A stretch of DNA of 41,379 nucleotides from Nitrosopumilaceae archaeon (GCA_030038445.1 JASHOW010000106.1:1-41379); one strand, 5' to 3'. Numbered from the stretch's first letter, positions 26,928 to 36,991 are shown. Translations and numbers: made by a program. The notes: generated by a model from the sequence alone, not told the origin.

Positions 26928-28282
26928 GCTTGCAAAGCATCAAAACGAATGCACTGAAAATCTCTTTGGGCATAATACTGTCTGCCTTTGTAGTAGAACT
27001 CTTCATTGGACTTTACTCAAATAGTCTTGCATTGATTACCGACAGTGTTCATGCCGTACTTGATTCCGTTGTTACTGCAATATTGCTTGTCACAGCAAGA
27101 TGGGCAGCAAAACCACCCGACAGGGAACACACGTATGGTCATGGCAAGATAGAAACCATGGGTAGTTTTGTTGGAGGCATCATCATACTTATAATAGCCT
27201 GCTTTTTCATCTTCGAATCAATCTCAAGGCTGCAGGAACCGCGTCCTGCCGTTCTCCCAGGCATGATGGCAATAGGTGCTGCAGTCTATACCTTGTGCTC
27301 AGATGTTGCTAGAATTACGATCTTGGGCAAGGCCCTAAAGAAAACAGAAGGCTCTTCGCTGCGAGTTGACTTTTACCATGCCTTTATGGACATGGGCTCC
27401 ACCTCTGTGGCTCTTGTTGGCATAGTACTTGTCATGGTAGGATTTTACCGAGGAGATTTTGTTGCGGCATTGATACTGGGAGCCTTTCTTGCCATACTGA
27501 GCCTGAAACTCATCTACAAAAATGCAATGGAGCTTACAGATGCCGTGCCTGAAAGCATGGTCAAAACAGTACAAGACATTGTCAATAGTACTGAGGGGGT
27601 TATGAAGACAGAATCGGTGCAGATGCGAAGATCTGGAAGCGATATCTTTGCCGAAGTTACAATATCTTTGAAAGGCACGTCAAGTTTTGAGGAGGCACAC
27701 ATGATAAGTGCCAATGTTGAAAAGAATATCAGAAATTCAATATCAAATAGTAAGGTCACAGTACACTTTGAGCCCACTTGGAAAGATGTGCCAGTTGATT
27801 ATATTGTAAATAATGTTGCCTCCACAGTCAAGGGGGTGGCAGGCATTCATAATACAAGCTATTCAACCACAAAGGATGGAATTTTTATCAGCCTACATGT
27901 GATGGTTGACCGAAATATGTCTTTAGATGACGCACATATTGTATCAGATGAGATTGAAGGCCAGATAAGAAAATCGATTGATAACGTAAATCACATTACA
28001 ATCCATCTTGAACCATATCTATCCATTCCAAAAAGCATACCTGTGGAGGATCTAACAATTGAGGAACAGGTAACTAGTATAATCAGAGAATATCCTAGCG
28101 TCAAAAAAATTGGGCGTGTGATTACATTTCAGCTACAGGATGTTTTCAAGGTAGACATTGACTGCTCTTTTGATGGTAAGCTCACAATAGAACAAGTTCA
28201 TGATATTGTATCAGAGATAGAGTCCAAGATAAAAAACCAAATTAAAAATGCCATAGTAACCATACATCCCGAACCAAGATAA
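26924..28282 (+). CDS. cation diffusion facilitator transporter with three tandem C-terminal dimerisation-type domains
   Basis: NSLALITDSVHAVLDSV, HTYGHGKIETMGSF; three ~75-aa repeats each ending in VxxHxEP/TIHxEP; TTG start. Confidence 0.85.
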   Translation: MSLQSIKTNALKISLGIILSAFVVELFIGLYSNSLALITDSVHAVLDSVVTAILLVTARWAAKPPDREHTYGHGKIETMGSFVGGIIILIIACFFIFESISRLQEPRPAVLPGMMAIGAAVYTLCSDVARITILGKALKKTEGSSLRVDFYHAFMDMGSTSVALVGIVLVMVGFYRGDFVAALILGAFLAILSLKLIYKNAMELTDAVPESMVKTVQDIVNSTEGVMKTESVQMRRSGSDIFAEVTISLKGTSSFEEAHMISANVEKNIRNSISNSKVTVHFEPTWKDVPVDYIVNNVASTVKGVAGIHNTSYSTTKDGIFISLHVMVDRNMSLDDAHIVSDEIEGQIRKSIDNVNHITIHLEPYLSIPKSIPVEDLTIEEQVTSIIREYPSVKKIGRVITFQLQDVFKVDIDCSFDGKLTIEQVHDIVSEIESKIKNQIKNAIVTIHPEPR

Positions 28283-28283
28283 T

Positions 28284-28889
28284 ATGACAGTGCACAAAGG
28301 AGTAAGGTTTCTCAAAAGAGATCCAACAATGAAAAAAATAATTGATTCTGTGGGGGAGTACTCATTAAAGAGAAGGAACCATCATTTTGCAGTACTGGTA
28401 GAATCCATAATATCTCAGCAGCTTGCAACAAGTGCTGCCGAGGCAATCTTTCGTAGATTCACAAGCCTTTATCCCAAGTTTCCTACCGCATTAGAGATTC
28501 TTGCTACAAGAAGATCAAAGCTGCGCTCAGTAGGACTTTCAGGCATGAAGATAGAATACCTTAGAGACTTGGCAAGAAAGGTAGAACAAGGTAAGATCAG
28601 GATGAGTACATTGGCAAGGATGAGCGACGAGGAAATAATTGCCCATCTAACGCAGGTAAAAGGCATTGGCAGATGGACTGCCGAGATGTTTCTAATCTTC
28701 TCGCTTGGAAGGCCAGACATTTTACCTGTTCATGACCTCGGGTTACGAAAGGGTGTTCAGATGGCATTCTCGCTACCCGAACTTCCAAAACCAGAAGATG
28801 TAGAAAGACTAGGCAAGAGATGGCGGCCATATAGAAGTATGGCTACTTGGTATCTTTGGAAAAGCCTGCAAAAGTTTGACAAGATATGA
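28284..28889 (+). CDS. DNA-3-methyladenine glycosylase II / HhH-GPD (AlkA-like)
   Basis: SIISQQLATSAAEAIFRRF, LTQVKGIGRWTAEMFLIFSLGRPDILPVHDLGLRKG. Confidence 0.9.
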   Translation: MTVHKGVRFLKRDPTMKKIIDSVGEYSLKRRNHHFAVLVESIISQQLATSAAEAIFRRFTSLYPKFPTALEILATRRSKLRSVGLSGMKIEYLRDLARKVEQGKIRMSTLARMSDEEIIAHLTQVKGIGRWTAEMFLIFSLGRPDILPVHDLGLRKGVQMAFSLPELPKPEDVERLGKRWRPYRSMATWYLWKSLQKFDKI

Positions 28890-28914
28890 TCTTATTAGGA
28901 AGGATGAACAATAG

Positions 28915-29190
28915 TATGCCACGACATCGATCAATCTTGATACGGAGGAAGCCATACAACTCAGAGCCAAGTTCTACACTAGCGACGCTGTAGATAATTT
29001 CATAAAAAAACATGGAGTTCCAAAGACTAGGCTTGTAATGAAAAACTTGGTGGCGTTGACAAGTGGTAAACCTGATGTGGACAATGTAATGGTAGAACTT
29101 ATGAACCATGTCTATTTTCAAGCTCATTCACAACAGGTAAACATAAGAGACAAGGCAAATGGCAAGCTGATTGTATCTATTAGAAAATAA
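28915..29190 (+). pseudogene. conserved-looking ~90-codon reading frame lacking a canonical start (possible single-nt indel near the start)
   Basis: Open frame YATTSINLDTEEAIQLRAKFYTSDAVDNFIKKHGVPKTRLVMKNLVALTSGKPDVDNVMVELMNHVYFQAHSQQVNIRDKANGKLIVSIRK*; only in-frame ATG is at 29038. Confidence 0.35.
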
Positions 29191-29251
29191 CTCAAGACAC
29201 ATACAATGAATTAAGTAACGCCAATTTAGCAAAAATCTCATCTGATAAAAA

Positions 29252-30949
29252 ATGAGTACCATTTTAGAATATTTTCCAGAGGAGTTTGAACCAAGACAGA
29301 TACAGATGGATATATTGCGTGCGGTGGAAGAACAGCTCAAGTCTGGCTATAAGACTATTGTACTTTCTGCACCAACAGGTGTTGGGAAATCCCTTATCGC
29401 TGCAACACTTGCAAGGTATTATAAAAAATCATTTGTAATTACGGCTTCAAAACAACTACAAGACCAGTATTCAAGGGATCTCAAGTTCTTCAATCCTGTA
29501 AAGGGAAAATCCAATTTTGCATGTCTTAAGCTCATGGAACATCAAGGAATACCAAGGATGGAGACCAAAAAGGCCATCCAAAAGGGATTAACATGTGAGA
29601 AGGGTCTATGCGAAGAGACCGTAAAAATCAAGGGAAAGGAGGTCAAGGAGTTTTGCAAGTTCAAGCCAAGAATTGGTGAGCTTGAACCAAATTCGAAAAA
29701 TCCATACTGCTTTTACTATGAGCAAAAGTACAGGGCATTGGTCTCTGACCATTCCATATGGAATTATGCTGCATACTTTCAGCTGATGAGATTTGGCAAA
29801 AAGGCATATGCCGATTACATCAACAAGCCGATTGCAATATTTGATGAGGCGCACAAAATAGAAGATCAGATAATCCAGTTCATAGGCGTAGACATTTACA
29901 ATATACACATCTCGGAATGTAAAGTTGATATCAAGAGTTATTCTCTTGATGATACAAAACTTGTAAGCAGACTAATCGATGATCTTGCAAAATCATATTC
30001 AGGTCAGATCAAGGAATTGCAAGAGAGTAAAAAATTTCAGCAAAATCCAGACTATATGCACCTTGCAAGACTCGAATCGCGATACGAAAAGATGGCAAAC
30101 TCCCATGCCGAGCTGGAAGAAAACAAGGATAATTTTGTTATAAACAAACCCTACTTTGATGAGAAAGGAAACTTTAGATCGCTTTCAATAAAGCCACTTG
30201 ACATCTCAAAATATGTCAAGGCATTCTTTGATATTGATGTCCAAGTCTTCATGTCAGCTACAATAGACAAGGCAAGTTTTTGTGAAAATGCTGGGCTTGA
30301 TCCCTCAAATGTTGCATTTGTAGACACGCCAAAATCGCCATTTTCTCCAGACAGGAGGAGGATTCACTTTCTAAATGTCAGAAAGCTCAGCTATTCATCA
30401 AGTTGGGACGATGAACGTGCGGTGATATCAAAGATAGATGAGATACTTTCTCAGCATGAAAATGAACGAGGCCTCGTGCTTACCTCATCTGAGAAAAGAT
30501 GCGTAGACATACGAAACAATCTCTCAGAGAAGAACAGGAACAGAATTAGAATTTGTCATAGTAGAAATGAGAATGGCATGACCCAAGATGAGATAATTCA
30601 AGAGCATTCAATGGATGAAGATGGAGTGTTGTTGTCATCATCGTTATGGGAAGGTGTTGATTTAAAAGATGACTTGTCCAGATTTCAAATAATTGCAAAA
30701 GCTCCATATCCCAACTTGAGTGAAAAAAGGACAAAGCTCAAGATGCAAAAGTTTCCTTTATGGTATAAATCTCAGACACTTGTAAAACTGTTGCAAGGGT
30801 TTGGCCGGTCGATTAGAAACGAAGATGACTGGGCAGCGACATATGTACTTGATGAAGTTGCAAATGATTTATTGTATCAATGTAAGCCTATGATTCCCAA
30901 GGCATACTATGATGTCTTGGGATTTCCAAGTTATCCACAATCTTCATGA
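29252..30949 (+). CDS. XPD/Rad3/DinG-type superfamily 2 helicase
   Basis: LSAPTGVGKSLIAATLA Walker A, IFDEAHKIEDQ (DEAH), Cys cluster between motifs I and II, LVKLLQGFGRSIRNEDDW motif VI. Confidence 0.88.
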   Translation: MSTILEYFPEEFEPRQIQMDILRAVEEQLKSGYKTIVLSAPTGVGKSLIAATLARYYKKSFVITASKQLQDQYSRDLKFFNPVKGKSNFACLKLMEHQGIPRMETKKAIQKGLTCEKGLCEETVKIKGKEVKEFCKFKPRIGELEPNSKNPYCFYYEQKYRALVSDHSIWNYAAYFQLMRFGKKAYADYINKPIAIFDEAHKIEDQIIQFIGVDIYNIHISECKVDIKSYSLDDTKLVSRLIDDLAKSYSGQIKELQESKKFQQNPDYMHLARLESRYEKMANSHAELEENKDNFVINKPYFDEKGNFRSLSIKPLDISKYVKAFFDIDVQVFMSATIDKASFCENAGLDPSNVAFVDTPKSPFSPDRRRIHFLNVRKLSYSSSWDDERAVISKIDEILSQHENERGLVLTSSEKRCVDIRNNLSEKNRNRIRICHSRNENGMTQDEIIQEHSMDEDGVLLSSSLWEGVDLKDDLSRFQIIAKAPYPNLSEKRTKLKMQKFPLWYKSQTLVKLLQGFGRSIRNEDDWAATYVLDEVANDLLYQCKPMIPKAYYDVLGFPSYPQSS

Positions 30950-31020
30950 TATTAATACATTGAATTGCAACTAATTGCAAAAAACGTGTAGAGATTTAAT
31001 AATAATCAGAACGATTGAAA

Positions 31021-31491
31021 ATGTTGAGTATTCCAACCTCTAGTCATGCTTATGGAATAGGATTGGTTGCGGTAATAATTGGGGCTGCAATAGGAATTGG
31101 TTATTATCAGCTATATTATATTCCTGAATACAACGCAAAACCAATTTTGCCAGATAAGGTGATACATCCTGGACAGACTACACAGATTACAATTATAACA
31201 GGCTCGGTAAACCAAGACCAGCAACAAAACTTTGTTCCAAAAAAACAGGAAGTACAGCTTGGGGTAGATAATTTGGTAGTCTGGACAAACCAAGACACTG
31301 CAGCCCATTATGTAACACCTGACAGTTCATTCAAGGATGCGTATAGTGGAGATTTTGGGTCTGATGCCATAATGCCCGGAAAGACATACACTTTCTTATT
31401 TACACAGGAAACCAAGATTCCATATTACTGCCAAGTTCATCCCTGGATGAAAGGTGAGATAGACATAGTGCCAGGCGCATTGACATCCTAG
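31021..31491 (+). CDS. membrane-anchored cupredoxin (plastocyanin-like)
   Basis: N-terminal TM; LVVWTNQDTAAHYVTP and YYCQVHPWMKGEI type-1 copper motif (CxxHxxM). Confidence 0.9.
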   Translation: MLSIPTSSHAYGIGLVAVIIGAAIGIGYYQLYYIPEYNAKPILPDKVIHPGQTTQITIITGSVNQDQQQNFVPKKQEVQLGVDNLVVWTNQDTAAHYVTPDSSFKDAYSGDFGSDAIMPGKTYTFLFTQETKIPYYCQVHPWMKGEIDIVPGALTS

Positions 31492-31508
31492 GTATAGGTT
31501 GAGAAAAT

Positions 31509-31808
31509 CTAGTGAACTATCTCTATTGGGTTAAGTTCTGCCAGTGTGAATACAAATCTGGACCCTTCAAATTCTGTCGTGCCTTCCCGTTCCCAGTTTA
31601 TCTTGTAGGTCTTTGTTGCATGACCTCCTACTATTGAGATGGTCTTTGGTACTGAAGAATACAGTTTTTCCACCTTGTCTTTGTCTCGTGTCATAAGTAG
31701 AGATCTGCGCCTTTTCATGAGATATTTGATGGCTACATTTTTGTGCTGATGGCCCTCAACTTCGATCTTCTCGTTACCAAGGTCTATGGTGAACTTTCTT
31801 TTTCCCAT
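31509..31808 (-). CDS. small conserved protein, unknown function
   Basis: 99-aa basic ORF MGKRKFTIDLGNEKIEVEGHQHKNVAIKYLMKRRRSLL, gene-like spacing. Confidence 0.6.
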   Translation of the reverse strand: MGKRKFTIDLGNEKIEVEGHQHKNVAIKYLMKRRRSLLMTRDKDKVEKLYSSVPKTISIVGGHATKTYKINWEREGTTEFEGSRFVFTLAELNPIEIVH

Positions 31809-31906
31809 ATCTAACTAAATGAAAATTTTCTACAAAAGATGGATTAGCAAAATGGCGTTAGCTTTTGCATTAAAAATAATGACAAAATGTAATGAGATAA
31901 AATGGT

Positions 31907-31980
31907 GGGACCGGCCGGACTTGAACCGGCGACCTCTAGCACCCCAGGCTAGCATCATGACCAAGCTAGACTACGGTCCC
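31907..31980 (-). tRNA. tRNA-Pro (GGG anticodon)
   Basis: GGGACCG...CGGTCCC acceptor stem; CTAGC-CTGGGGT-GCTAG anticodon arm; GCCGG-TTCAAGT-CCGGC T arm; CCA not encoded. Confidence 0.93.
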
Positions 31981-32048
31981 TTATGTTGCTGGCTATTGTT
32001 GAAATTATTAAATGGTAGGATTAATTTTGAATAAAAAATTTGACTATG

Positions 32049-33191
32049 CTACAACCACTTTTCCAGTCGTTCTTTCTCAAACTTTTCTTTTTCTGAGAAA
32101 TAATCAGGTGAAGGAGATTTTAGTTCAGTTACAGGAGATGGATCTGCATACATGTCTACTCTAATGTATCCAGCAGCCCTCTTTCCAGTTTCTAGATAAC
32201 ATCCGCCTTTTCCATCAAAGGTGGAAGATTCTTGTTCTTTTTTGATCTGTGATGCTATGTTTCTTGCAACTGTTATTCCCTCTCCCTCTGCAAATATTCC
32301 TGCTTTTGGAACTGCCAACTTGTCCGTTACCATTATCTGGTTTACATCTCCTATGGCATAGACGCGGTCATGTTTTGTCTTGCAGCTCCTGTCAACCTCG
32401 ATGAACTTTCCTGGCTGGGCAAGTCCACAATCAACTACAACAAAGGGTGCCTTATGAGGCGGAACTGTGATTAAAACATCAAAATCGGCCTCTCCAGATT
32501 CAAACTTGATCTTGTTTTGCTCCACAGATACGGTTTTGTGATTTCCGTGAAATTCAATGTTCTTTGATTTTAGGATTTGTAGTATGTCTTCGCTTATCTG
32601 AGGTCCTCCAGCAGGAAGTGTGATTGGAGTTGGGCTGTAAAAATCCATTTGAATGGAACTGCTAGTTCCAGCCTCCTCAAGGACTGATCTTATTAGAAGA
32701 GCTGCTTCATATGGCGCTGGAGGACACTTGTAGGGAAGCCCGGTTATGGCCATGGCTATCTTGCCTGACTTCAGTTGTCGTATAGTATCACGTATCTTGG
32801 GTACATCATTGAGGTCATACAGCACAAGGCTGTTTTCTTTTAGGCCCGGAATCTGTTCTGGTGCAAGCTCCACTCCCAGTGCAATTATCAGGTAATCATA
32901 GTGCAGCCTTCGATAGCTTGTTCTGACAATTTTGTTCTGCAGGTCTATCTTGGTTACATTTTCGTTGATAAACTCAATTCCTTTTTTTGTGACATTTTCA
33001 AGCGATCTCTTTGAGGTTTCAAACTCTCTTGAGCCTGTAATTATCCAGAGTTTGACTAGGTCCATCATAAACCAGTCTTTCTTGTCTACAATTGTAATCC
33101 TAGTATCTTGAGTAAGATTCTCTCGTAGTTCATTTGCGGCCGAAAGACCTCCAAATCCTCCACCTAAAATTACGATGTTTGCTGGCCTGAT
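32049..33191 (-). CDS. FAD/NAD(P)-dependent oxidoreductase (SQR/NDH-2-like); start unclear
   Basis: The ORF-track piece starts at 33068, but the frame runs upstream through RPANIVILGGGFGGLSAANELREN...ITIVDKKDWF, the FAD-binding N-terminus; YAIGDVNQI downstream. Confidence 0.8.
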   Translation of the reverse strand: MRPANIVILGGGFGGLSAANELRENLTQDTRITIVDKKDWFMMDLVKLWIITGSREFETSKRSLENVTKKGIEFINENVTKIDLQNKIVRTSYRRLHYDYLIIALGVELAPEQIPGLKENSLVLYDLNDVPKIRDTIRQLKSGKIAMAITGLPYKCPPAPYEAALLIRSVLEEAGTSSSIQMDFYSPTPITLPAGGPQISEDILQILKSKNIEFHGNHKTVSVEQNKIKFESGEADFDVLITVPPHKAPFVVVDCGLAQPGKFIEVDRSCKTKHDRVYAIGDVNQIMVTDKLAVPKAGIFAEGEGITVARNIASQIKKEQESSTFDGKGGCYLETGKRAAGYIRVDMYADPSPVTELKSPSPDYFSEKEKFEKERLEKWL

Positions 33192-33204
33192 ATCAGGACA
33201 CCTA

Positions 33205-33963
33205 CTACCTTTCTTGAGCTGTTGGCCTTATAGTTATCTCATTTACGTTCATGTGAGAGGGCGACTCCAATGCAAATAATATAGAATTTGCAATGTCTTC
33301 TGACTTGAGAGCCTGCATGGTCTTGGCAGATTTTACAAAGGCTTCTAGGGATTTGTCAGTAATTGTATTTGTAAGCTCAGTGTCAACTACACCTGGCTCG
33401 ATTGTTGTGACCCTGATGTTGTTTCTTGTAGAAAGTTCCTGTCTTAGCCCTTCACTAAATGCCCTTACCGCATACTTTGTTGCACAATATACACTTCCTG
33501 CTGGAAAGACCACCCTGCCTGCAATTGATGAGATATTTACTATATGACCAGAATTTTGCTTAAGTAGATGAGGAATTGCGGCAGCTGTGCAGTATAGCAC
33601 GCCCTTTATGTTTACATCGACCATTTGTTCCCATTCACTAATCTTAAGATTTTTCACAAAACTCAACGGCATAAGGCCTGCATTATTAACTAGGATATCA
33701 AGCCTATTCCATTTTTTTATTGCAGCATCAATCAGATCTTCGCAGTCATTTCGCTTTGTTACATCACATGCAACTGTAATACATTCTCCCCCGTTTTTCT
33801 CAATTTCTTTTTGCAGTTGTTCCAATCTGTCTTTTCTTCTAGCACCTGCGACAACCTTAGCACCTGCTTTTGCAATTGATAGAGCCGTGGCATGGCCTAT
33901 TCCACTACTTGCGCCAGTTACTACAGCAACGTGTCCCTTTATCATATTCAAAATCATGTTCAC
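33205..33963 (-). CDS. short-chain dehydrogenase/reductase
   Basis: VAVVTGASSGIGHATALSIAKAGAKVV, NNAG, VYCATKYAVRAFSEGL. Confidence 0.92.
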   Translation of the reverse strand: MNMILNMIKGHVAVVTGASSGIGHATALSIAKAGAKVVAGARRKDRLEQLQKEIEKNGGECITVACDVTKRNDCEDLIDAAIKKWNRLDILVNNAGLMPLSFVKNLKISEWEQMVDVNIKGVLYCTAAAIPHLLKQNSGHIVNISSIAGRVVFPAGSVYCATKYAVRAFSEGLRQELSTRNNIRVTTIEPGVVDTELTNTITDKSLEAFVKSAKTMQALKSEDIANSILFALESPSHMNVNEITIRPTAQER

Positions 33964-34064
33964 CAGCCCTTATTGCGTAATTAAGTCTTGTCAATTAATT
34001 CCGATCATTTTAAAAAGTAACTTTGTTTCTTAACACTAATTTAGGATCAGAGCAGATCAAGAGT

Positions 34065-34292
34065 ATGGAGCAGTTTGACTGTGCATATTGTGGAGAAAAA
34101 CAAAATCTTCCGTTTCAGTGCAATTACTGTAATGACAAGTTTTGTGCAGAACACAGACTGCCAGAGGATCACAGGTGTGTCAAGCTACACCAGATTAGAG
34201 CCAAAAGATTTGGAGAGAATAAAGTTCAGAGAAGAAAGGGTGTTGGAAGACAAGGTTTCATAAAACGAGTCTTTGGTAAGTTCAGTCAATAG
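34065..34292 (+). CDS. AN1-type zinc-finger protein
   Basis: FDCAYCGEKQNLPFQCNYCNDKFCAEHRLPEDHRCVK (AN1 spacing); ATG at 34065. Confidence 0.85.
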   Translation: MEQFDCAYCGEKQNLPFQCNYCNDKFCAEHRLPEDHRCVKLHQIRAKRFGENKVQRRKGVGRQGFIKRVFGKFSQ

Positions 34293-34558
34293 AGTGTTTT
34301 TTGTGGATTAAGTTTTGATACTTTGGCCTGATAAAGCAATGCAATTGCCAATGCCAACAACACAAAAGCAGTTAGCACTTGACCTACATGCATAACAATA
34401 TAGGCTATTCCAAATCCTATGCACGCTATTGCCTGAGTTAAGAGTTTTATCCAGTTTGGTATCTTAGTTGCCCTGCTTATCAATTCTATACTAAAAATGG
34501 CCACAACAGGATAGATTATGATCTCAAAGTAAACTCCAAGATCTACTTCGTTAGGCAT
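34286..34558 (-). CDS. small membrane protein
   Basis: 90 aa with several hydrophobic segments. Confidence 0.55.
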   Translation of the reverse strand: MPNEVDLGVYFEIIIYPVVAIFSIELISRATKIPNWIKLLTQAIACIGFGIAYIVMHVGQVLTAFVLLALAIALLYQAKVSKLNPQKTLY

Positions 34559-34585
34559 GCCATATTACTTCTATTTGCCCAATTT

Positions 34586-35143
34586 TTAGTCTTCCCAGCT
34601 TATCTTTACTGCTACTTTTTTGGTAATCAAGGCACGTGCATTCTCAAATGGTAATGTTGCAACATCTTCTGCCTCAAATGGACCATATGTCTGAAGGTCT
34701 GTTCCTACAATCTGATCTATGGGTTTGAGAAACCTTACAACAATAGCTCTAGACCTGTGATTTTTTGCTACTGTCTCAAGAAGCTTTAGCCTTCCATTTA
34801 GTGTTGCAGAAAGGATGGTTTCTTTTCTCTGTCTTAGCTCGTCTTCAGAATCAAGAATGAATCTTTCTTCATCAAGAAGATTTGAATAGTCAATCTCTTC
34901 TGAACCTACTGCCTTTTCAATTCTGATTTTCAAAAGAAGCGATGTCATATCAGTTATCATTTTTACAAGTGAATCTTTGATCTTTGATTCGACTCCATCA
35001 TAATCCTGATTTTTCAAGTTTCCAAGAAATTCTGCTATGTTGTTATACAGCTTGGAATCTAGCTCCTGTACCGAATCATTTTCTACTTCTCGAAGAAGTA
35101 AAGCATACAATGAATTTGCGTCAATTTTTTTTGTTTCTGACAT
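34586..35143 (-). CDS. DNA replication complex GINS subunit, Gins51-like
   Basis: Helical A-domain-like N-terminus (YALLLREVENDSVQELDSKLYNNIAEFLGNL) and C-terminal RFLKPIDQIVGTDLQTYGPFEAEDVATLPFENARALITKKVAV B domain. Confidence 0.8.
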   Translation of the reverse strand: MSETKKIDANSLYALLLREVENDSVQELDSKLYNNIAEFLGNLKNQDYDGVESKIKDSLVKMITDMTSLLLKIRIEKAVGSEEIDYSNLLDEERFILDSEDELRQRKETILSATLNGRLKLLETVAKNHRSRAIVVRFLKPIDQIVGTDLQTYGPFEAEDVATLPFENARALITKKVAVKISWED

Positions 35144-35178
35144 TTAGACACCCAACAATACTTAAATCATAGACCCCT

Positions 35179-36663
35179 TTGTTTTATGATCAAGGTGCAA
35201 AGTTGCCATATAAAGTGATTGGTGGGGAGCCAGTGCCAACTTCATATTCTGCTGATGAAGTTTTTGCAAAGATAAAACACGACCAGATAAAATTCATTGA
35301 TTTACAGTTTACAGGTCTTAGAGGAAGGTTCCATCATACAACAATTTCAGCTAACCTATTTACTCCACAACAAATGCAAGATGGTCTGCCAAAACTAGAT
35401 GGCTCTTCAATTGTAGGATTTGCATCCATCCAAGATTCTGACATGGTGCTAAAACCAGATCCCAACACATATGCAGTAATACCTTGGATGACAAATTCGA
35501 AAACGGCCAGATTGATATGCGATGTATATTGGGGCTGGGGAAAGGGTAGACTGGAGGCAGATCCAAGAGGTATAACTCAAAAAGCGGAAAAACATCTTAC
35601 CACACAGGGTTTTGATACAAGCTATTGGGGTCCAGAGGTAGAGTTTTTTGTTTTTGACAAGATCCAATGGGATGTACTGACGCCATACAAGGGCCAATCA
35701 TATTCAATCGAATCAAAGGAAGCTCCGTGGAATCAAGAAGGCAAGGGATATCCAATGGCACTGAGGAAGGGGTATTATCCAAGTACTCCCGCTGATACGC
35801 TTACAGAGTACAGAAATGATTGTGTAGAATGTTTAAACGAGTATTTTGGAATTTTGTGTGATAATCATCATCATGAGGTAGCAACTGCAGGACAGTGTGA
35901 GATCGATATCAGATATGACACCATGACTAATGCCGCAGATGGTGCACAGACATACAAGTATGTAGTAAGAAACATTGCAACGAAATATGATAAGGTTGCT
36001 ACAATGATGCCAAAGCCAATTTCTATGGATGCTGGTTCTGGGATGCACACCAATGTTAGCTTATGGAAGGACGGCAAGAACGTGTTCTTTGACAAGGACG
36101 ACAAGGAAGAGATTAGTCAAATTGCGAGATATTACTGCGGAGGAATCATGAATCATGCAAGAGCACTGTCTGCGATTGTTGCACCAACAACAAATTCCTA
36201 TCACAGGCTAGTGCCAGGATATGAAGCTCCTGTGTATATAGCATGGAGTGCAAGCAACAGATCTGCAATAATTAGGATTCCGGCTCATTTTAAAGGCGAA
36301 AAATATTCAAAGATAAAGAGACTAGAGTTTAGAGCTCCTGATCCATCTTCAAATCCATATTTTGTATTTGCCGCCGTTCTTGCTGCAGGGCTAGATGGAA
36401 TCAAAAAGAAGACAGATCCGGGAGATCCAATCAATGAAGACATTTACAAGATGACCAAGGCTCAACGAGACGAAAGGGGAATCAAGGACTTGCCAGCTAC
36501 ACTAGGAGAGGCACTTGATGAGCTTGAAAGTGATAGAAAGTTTCTCAATCCAATATTCTCAAATGATACGATAGACAAGATAATTGAGGTAGAAAGGGCA
36601 GATGATCACGAGATCTCAATAAGACCTCATCCTCATGAATTCTATCTCTATTTTGATATCTAG
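35179..36663 (+). CDS. glnA: glutamine synthetase
   Basis: YWGPEVEFFVFDK, GSGMHTNVSLWKDGKN, RSAIIRIP, LEFRAPDPSSNPYF; start uncertain (TTG 35179, or an in-frame downstream GTG). Confidence 0.95.
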   Translation: MFYDQGAKLPYKVIGGEPVPTSYSADEVFAKIKHDQIKFIDLQFTGLRGRFHHTTISANLFTPQQMQDGLPKLDGSSIVGFASIQDSDMVLKPDPNTYAVIPWMTNSKTARLICDVYWGWGKGRLEADPRGITQKAEKHLTTQGFDTSYWGPEVEFFVFDKIQWDVLTPYKGQSYSIESKEAPWNQEGKGYPMALRKGYYPSTPADTLTEYRNDCVECLNEYFGILCDNHHHEVATAGQCEIDIRYDTMTNAADGAQTYKYVVRNIATKYDKVATMMPKPISMDAGSGMHTNVSLWKDGKNVFFDKDDKEEISQIARYYCGGIMNHARALSAIVAPTTNSYHRLVPGYEAPVYIAWSASNRSAIIRIPAHFKGEKYSKIKRLEFRAPDPSSNPYFVFAAVLAAGLDGIKKKTDPGDPINEDIYKMTKAQRDERGIKDLPATLGEALDELESDRKFLNPIFSNDTIDKIIEVERADDHEISIRPHPHEFYLYFDI

Positions 36664-36962
36664 GCTCTGCCTATTGCAGCATATACCAAGAACAGTGCTG
36701 CTGCCATGATTGCCAAACCAATAATGAGATATGCTCGTCTGTGTTTGTCACCAGTTCCACTTTTGTAAAGAGATACGGCCCCTGCCAAACCTACAAAAAG
36801 AATTAGCGTTCCTATTATGACTGGATCCCAAGGACTATGAGTAATAACAGGATAAAATACTCCAGAGAGAAGAGCAAAGAAGACTACTAGATAGACGTAT
36901 CTTGCGCCTGCTATGATCTTGCTATTACCCAGTTGCATAGGATGCCTATCTGCACTAGTCAA
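36660..36962 (-). CDS. small multi-TM membrane protein
   Basis: 100 aa, three predicted TM segments. Confidence 0.6.
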   Translation of the reverse strand: MTSADRHPMQLGNSKIIAGARYVYLVVFFALLSGVFYPVITHSPWDPVIIGTLILFVGLAGAVSLYKSGTGDKHRRAYLIIGLAIMAAALFLVYAAIGRA

Positions 36963-36991
36963 ATAAACTTTGAGCGTGAGAGGTTATTTCG

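Noticed and set aside
31819-32034. + strand 71-aa ORF containing WWDRPDLNRRPLAPQASIMTKLDYGPLCCW
   Set aside because: It reads antisense through the tRNA-Pro gene; this is a typical spurious tRNA-overlapping ORF.
33587-34033. 148-aa + strand ORF
   Set aside because: Antisense to the SDR gene 33205-33963.
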